A stretch of DNA of 64,000 nucleotides. It comes from Bog-473 sp963843365 (GTDB lineage: Bacteria; Actinomycetota; Acidimicrobiia; Acidimicrobiales; RAAP-2). A model generated the notes under the pieces. It did no database searches. It was not told the DNA's origin and worked only from the letters and a program-made list of their open reading frames with translations. Positions 61,565 through 64,000 of the stretch are shown one piece after another; position 1 is the first letter of the stretch; each line of letters opens with the position of its first letter. The stretch covers positions 1 to 64,000 of the forward strand of contig CAWJKG010000001.1 in assembly GCA_963843365.1 (NCBI GenBank). Reading direction: 5' to 3'. Position numbers and translations under genes: made by a program.

Positions 61565-62277
61565 GACCTCGTCAAGCGGGCATCGAATCGATAGTTCGCG
61601 TTGAAAATCTCCTCCGGCATGCGAGTGAAACTGGCGCTCCATCCGGCCGCAGCGGCGAACTCGCGCAGTTCATCTTCTGACCACCAGACCCCGATCTGGC
61701 TGGTTGGTTCGGACAGTATGTCTTCGTAATCGGTTTGGGATCCGAAGAAGACGTCTGCGCGCTCCTTGTCCGGCAGGTTGCCGAGCAGTACCGTGCCGAC
61801 GTTCGTGAAACGCTGACTCAGACCCGCCAGAGCGCGCTCCGCCGTCATCCGGTGCAGGTATTGGAACCCCGCGTAGCAAAGTGCCTTGGTGAACCGCAGC
61901 GGCTCCGGTTCCTCCCAGACGAACTCTGCGACGTCGCGGAAGACGAACTCGAAATCGGGCAGCTGCTCGAAGTTCGTCTTGGCGACTTCGATCAGGTATT
62001 CGGAGGCGTCGACTCCGACGAACGCACGACATGACTCGAAGAGGCGGCTCGACAGCGCACCATTTCCGCACGCGAGATCGAGGAGGACATCATGGTCGCG
62101 GAGCTCGAGGCCGGTCTTGATCGCTTCGACGATGACGCCCAGCTCGTCTTCGCTGATGGGCTGTCCGTACCGTGTCCGGCGCACCTGACCCCAGAAGTCA
62201 TCTGGAGGAAGCGATTTGGGGTACTCGTTGTATTCGTACTCAGGCGCGGAGCCGGCAGGGCTCTCATGAGGGTGCAT
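61561..62277 (-). CDS. SAM-dependent methyltransferase of a sugar cluster
   Basis: A class I methyltransferase of 238 residues. Motif I is DVLLDLACGNGALSSRLF, motif II VGVDASEYLIEVAKTN, and the post-motif region contains FEFVFRDVAEFV. The ATG at 62277 (MHPHESPAGSAPEYEYNEYP) lies three bases after the stop of the wbqC gene. The position between a glycosyltransferase and WbqC suggests modification of an unusual sugar or a linked amino acid. The substrate is unknown. Confidence 0.85.
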   Translation of the reverse strand: MHPHESPAGSAPEYEYNEYPKSLPPDDFWGQVRRTRYGQPISEDELGVIVEAIKTGLELRDHDVLLDLACGNGALSSRLFESCRAFVGVDASEYLIEVAKTNFEQLPDFEFVFRDVAEFVWEEPEPLRFTKALCYAGFQYLHRMTAERALAGLSQRFTNVGTVLLGNLPDKERADVFFGSQTDYEDILSEPTSQIGVWWSEDELREFAAAAGWSASFTRMPEEIFNANYRFDARLTRS

Positions 62278-62279
62278 GG

Positions 62280-62999
62280 TCAAACCACCTTGACAACTCG
62301 TGCGGTGTCGATCGCGTCGACGACCGCTTCGGGTTCGTTCCACATAAGCACGTCAAGAATGGAAAGGCTGGGAACGAACCCGAACTCCGCCGTTGGGTAG
62401 ACCAAGGCCGGCATGTCGAGAAAGCTGAGCGTGACACCGTTGGCGGCGAATTCCGCCGGGTCGAAGAGCTCTCGTCCGCCGATCGGATTGACGTATTCGT
62501 CCGCCTCCAGACAGCGGGAAATGGCCGGTGCCCAGCCACCCGGGTGGGTCACCGGAGCGATGGAGAGCTCCATTTCGGAGGCAATCCGGTACGAGAAGGG
62601 AATGCCCAGATAGGCACACACCACCTGCAGCCCACTCATGTTCAGATGCACCAATGAGTCGTCGTGCAGACCCTCGAAGGTCTCGTCGACAAGACAGCAG
62701 ACCTGGACGTAGTGGGGTGCTCGCTTCCGGTAGTGGCTCAACTTGCCGAGGACGGAGCGGTGGGCGCCGGAGCGGTCCGCGAGACGTGCTTCGTGGATCG
62801 CCATGTTTCTCGACGATCCCTTGAGAGGGACGGTGATGTACATCCACCCTGCTGTCGGATGCAGGACGCGGTTGCGGTTCATCCATGACTTCGGCGTGTA
62901 CTGCGTCACATCGAACGCCACCCACGCGTCTGTTTTCGAAATGAGCGCGAAGTACCCCAGGTGCGGGAAGAAGTACGGCTGCATGATCCCGAGCCTCAT
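62280..62999 (-). CDS. WbqC-family protein
   Basis: A 239-residue protein of the WbqC family, found in O-antigen and glycan clusters and thought to modify amino sugars or lipid-linked glycans. The N-terminus MRLGIMQPYFFPHLGYFALI and the following FDVTQYTPKSWMNRNRVL, WMYITVPLKGSSRNMAI are diagnostic. Downstream are VNPIGGRELFDPAEFAANGV and SILDVLMWNEPEAV. It begins 52 bases after the aminotransferase gene ends. Confidence 0.88.
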   Translation of the reverse strand: MRLGIMQPYFFPHLGYFALISKTDAWVAFDVTQYTPKSWMNRNRVLHPTAGWMYITVPLKGSSRNMAIHEARLADRSGAHRSVLGKLSHYRKRAPHYVQVCCLVDETFEGLHDDSLVHLNMSGLQVVCAYLGIPFSYRIASEMELSIAPVTHPGGWAPAISRCLEADEYVNPIGGRELFDPAEFAANGVTLSFLDMPALVYPTAEFGFVPSLSILDVLMWNEPEAVVDAIDTARVVKVV

Positions 63000-63050
63000 C
63001 GCAACCCCTCATGCGGACGATCGCCGCGGGAAAAGGGAGAGGACGTCACC

Positions 63051-64000
63051 TTAGGCAGCAAGCCGGCGCGCCACCTCGTCTGCGTGTCGCTGCACTGCGT
63101 CGAGGACTGCGACAATCGTATCCACGTCCTCCGTGCCGACCCGAGCGCCCAGGGGCAGCTGGACCACGGAGCGGCACAGCGCGTCTGTGTTGGGCAGGGC
63201 GTCCCGATACTGCGGAAACCACGTGGAATACGGCACGCTGCGGTGGCACCCCGGGAAGAAGTACCGCCGTGCATTGACGCGCTCCGCTTTGAGGACGCGC
63301 AAGACGGCGTCTCGGTCGAGCCCGAATCGCTCCGCATCGATCGTGCACGTGAACGACTGCCAGTTCGACTCGTCGACGGCGACCGGGGCGACGGCATCGA
63401 TCCCCGGGACTCCACGCAACGCACTGGCGTAGCGGTCCCAGAGCCGCGCGTTCTGCTCCCGATTGTCATCGAACCGGGACAGGCTGAGCAATCCCATGGC
63501 GGCCTGGGCCTCGGAGAACCGTCCGTTCGTCGTAATCGGGACGCTCACCGGCGGACCTGCGCCATAGCTGCTGCGGATATTGCGCAGACGGCGCGCCAGA
63601 TCGTCGTCGTCAGTCGTGATGCAGCCGCCCTCGGCGCTGTTGACGATCTTCGTCGCATGGAAGGAGAAGACCTCCGCGGCGCCGTGCGCAGCCAGGCGCT
63701 TTCCTCCCAACGCACATCCGAAGGCCTGCGCCGAATCGAAGACGAGTGGCAGGTCGGCGTCCCGTGCGAGCTTCTCGAGCTCGGGAGGATTGCACGAACC
63801 TCCCCAGAGGTTCACGCCGAGGATGGCCCGCACATCACTCGTGATCAGAGGTTCGACGATCTCGCGCGACATGTGGTGGGTGGACTCGTCGATGTCACAG
63901 AACACCGGTTCGAGCCCGCTCCAGGTCATCGCCTGCGCACTGGCGATGAAGGTGAAGGCGGGCAGAATCACCTTTCCCGTCAATGACAGTGCCGTCGCGA
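63051..64000 (-). CDS. DegT/DnrJ/EryC1-family aminotransferase (5' truncated)
   Basis: A PLP-dependent sugar aminotransferase making a dTDP- or UDP-linked amino sugar. The N-terminus lies beyond the right edge of the window; about 316 residues are visible. Typical parts are LTGKVILPAFTFIASAQAM, DIDESTHHM, PLVFDSAQAFGCALGG with the PLP-contacting Asp, and the Schiff-base Lys in FSFHATKIVNSAEGG. The end VLDAVQRHADEVARRLAA is complete. It is the most upstream gene seen of the 60-64 kb sugar operon and gives the best hint that an amino sugar is built here. Confidence 0.9.
   Translation of the reverse strand, partial: ATALSLTGKVILPAFTFIASAQAMTWSGLEPVFCDIDESTHHMSREIVEPLITSDVRAILGVNLWGGSCNPPELEKLARDADLPLVFDSAQAFGCALGGKRLAAHGAAEVFSFHATKIVNSAEGGCITTDDDDLARRLRNIRSSYGAGPPVSVPITTNGRFSEAQAAMGLLSLSRFDDNREQNARLWDRYASALRGVPGIDAVAPVAVDESNWQSFTCTIDAERFGLDRDAVLRVLKAERVNARRYFFPGCHRSVPYSTWFPQYRDALPNTDALCRSVVQLPLGARVGTEDVDTIVAVLDAVQRHADEVARRLAA

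Overview
Kind of organism: a high-GC Gram-positive actinobacterium, most likely from class Acidimicrobiia. The reasons are the GC-rich codon use, the block crgA(-) trpG(+) pknB(-) pstP(-) fhaB(-) fhaA(-) tRNA-Leu in the order known from mycobacteria, WXG100 and EccC-type genes, Thr-rich extracellular linkers, and a beta-propeller-like repeat type common in uncultured Acidimicrobiia. The class assignment is an inference. At least eight genes carry single-base frameshifts, several in homopolymer or dinucleotide runs. This looks more like a draft or metagenome assembly with indel errors than real decay. || 1-4.3 kb: housekeeping and lipid-type metabolism (aldo/keto reductase, SDR, double-zinc-ribbon phosphoribosyltransferase, PaaI-type thioesterase, thiolase). 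|| 4.3-10.35 kb: division and phosphosignalling block: CrgA, TrpG/PabA, the PASTA kinase PknB, the PP2C phosphatase PstP, FhaB, FhaA and tRNA-Leu(CAG). The pknA, pbpA and rodA genes that normally sit between pknB and pstP are absent here. An IS481-family element with a 15-bp target duplication has landed exactly at the 3' end of the tRNA. || 11.7-27.6 kb: the most unusual region. It encodes two identical WXG100 proteins, a third diverged WXG100-like protein, a repeat-containing candidate substrate, a three-ATPase EccC/EssC-like motor, a membrane trypsin-like protease with two FHA domains, two TerY-like VWA proteins, a PP2C phosphatase, a Ser/Thr kinase with a C-terminal zinc ribbon, an EmbR-like SARP-FHA regulator, and a membrane protein with a Thr/Ser linker and a C-terminal beta-sandwich. 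VWA plus PP2C plus zinc-ribbon kinase is the composition of the TerY-P triad, so this appears to be a phosphosignalling-controlled minimal type VII-like secretion locus. Three of its promoters share direct repeats with an 11-bp period placed 8 bp from a -10-like hexamer, the layout of SARP operators. || 27.9-46.9 kb: transporter genes, then a Wzx/Wzy-type exopolysaccharide cluster (initiating phosphoglycosyl transferase, three glycosyltransferases, Wzy, Wzz/BY-kinase, Wzx, a tandem alpha/beta hydrolase), a DUF4012 protein and a secreted GH26-like glycosidase preceded by a GEMM-I c-di-GMP riboswitch. || 47-54.4 kb: a DevS/DevR-like two-component pair, a degenerate GGDEF protein, RNase D, an acyl-CoA ligase and an aldo/keto reductase. 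|| 54.4-60.4 kb: two related secreted or membrane-anchored low-complexity proteins, a chaplin-like repeat protein with a LASTG sorting signal, a bipartite dCTP deaminase and a hypothetical protein. || 60.4-64 kb: a second surface-sugar cluster (glycosyltransferase, methyltransferase, WbqC, DegT-type aminotransferase running off the window).
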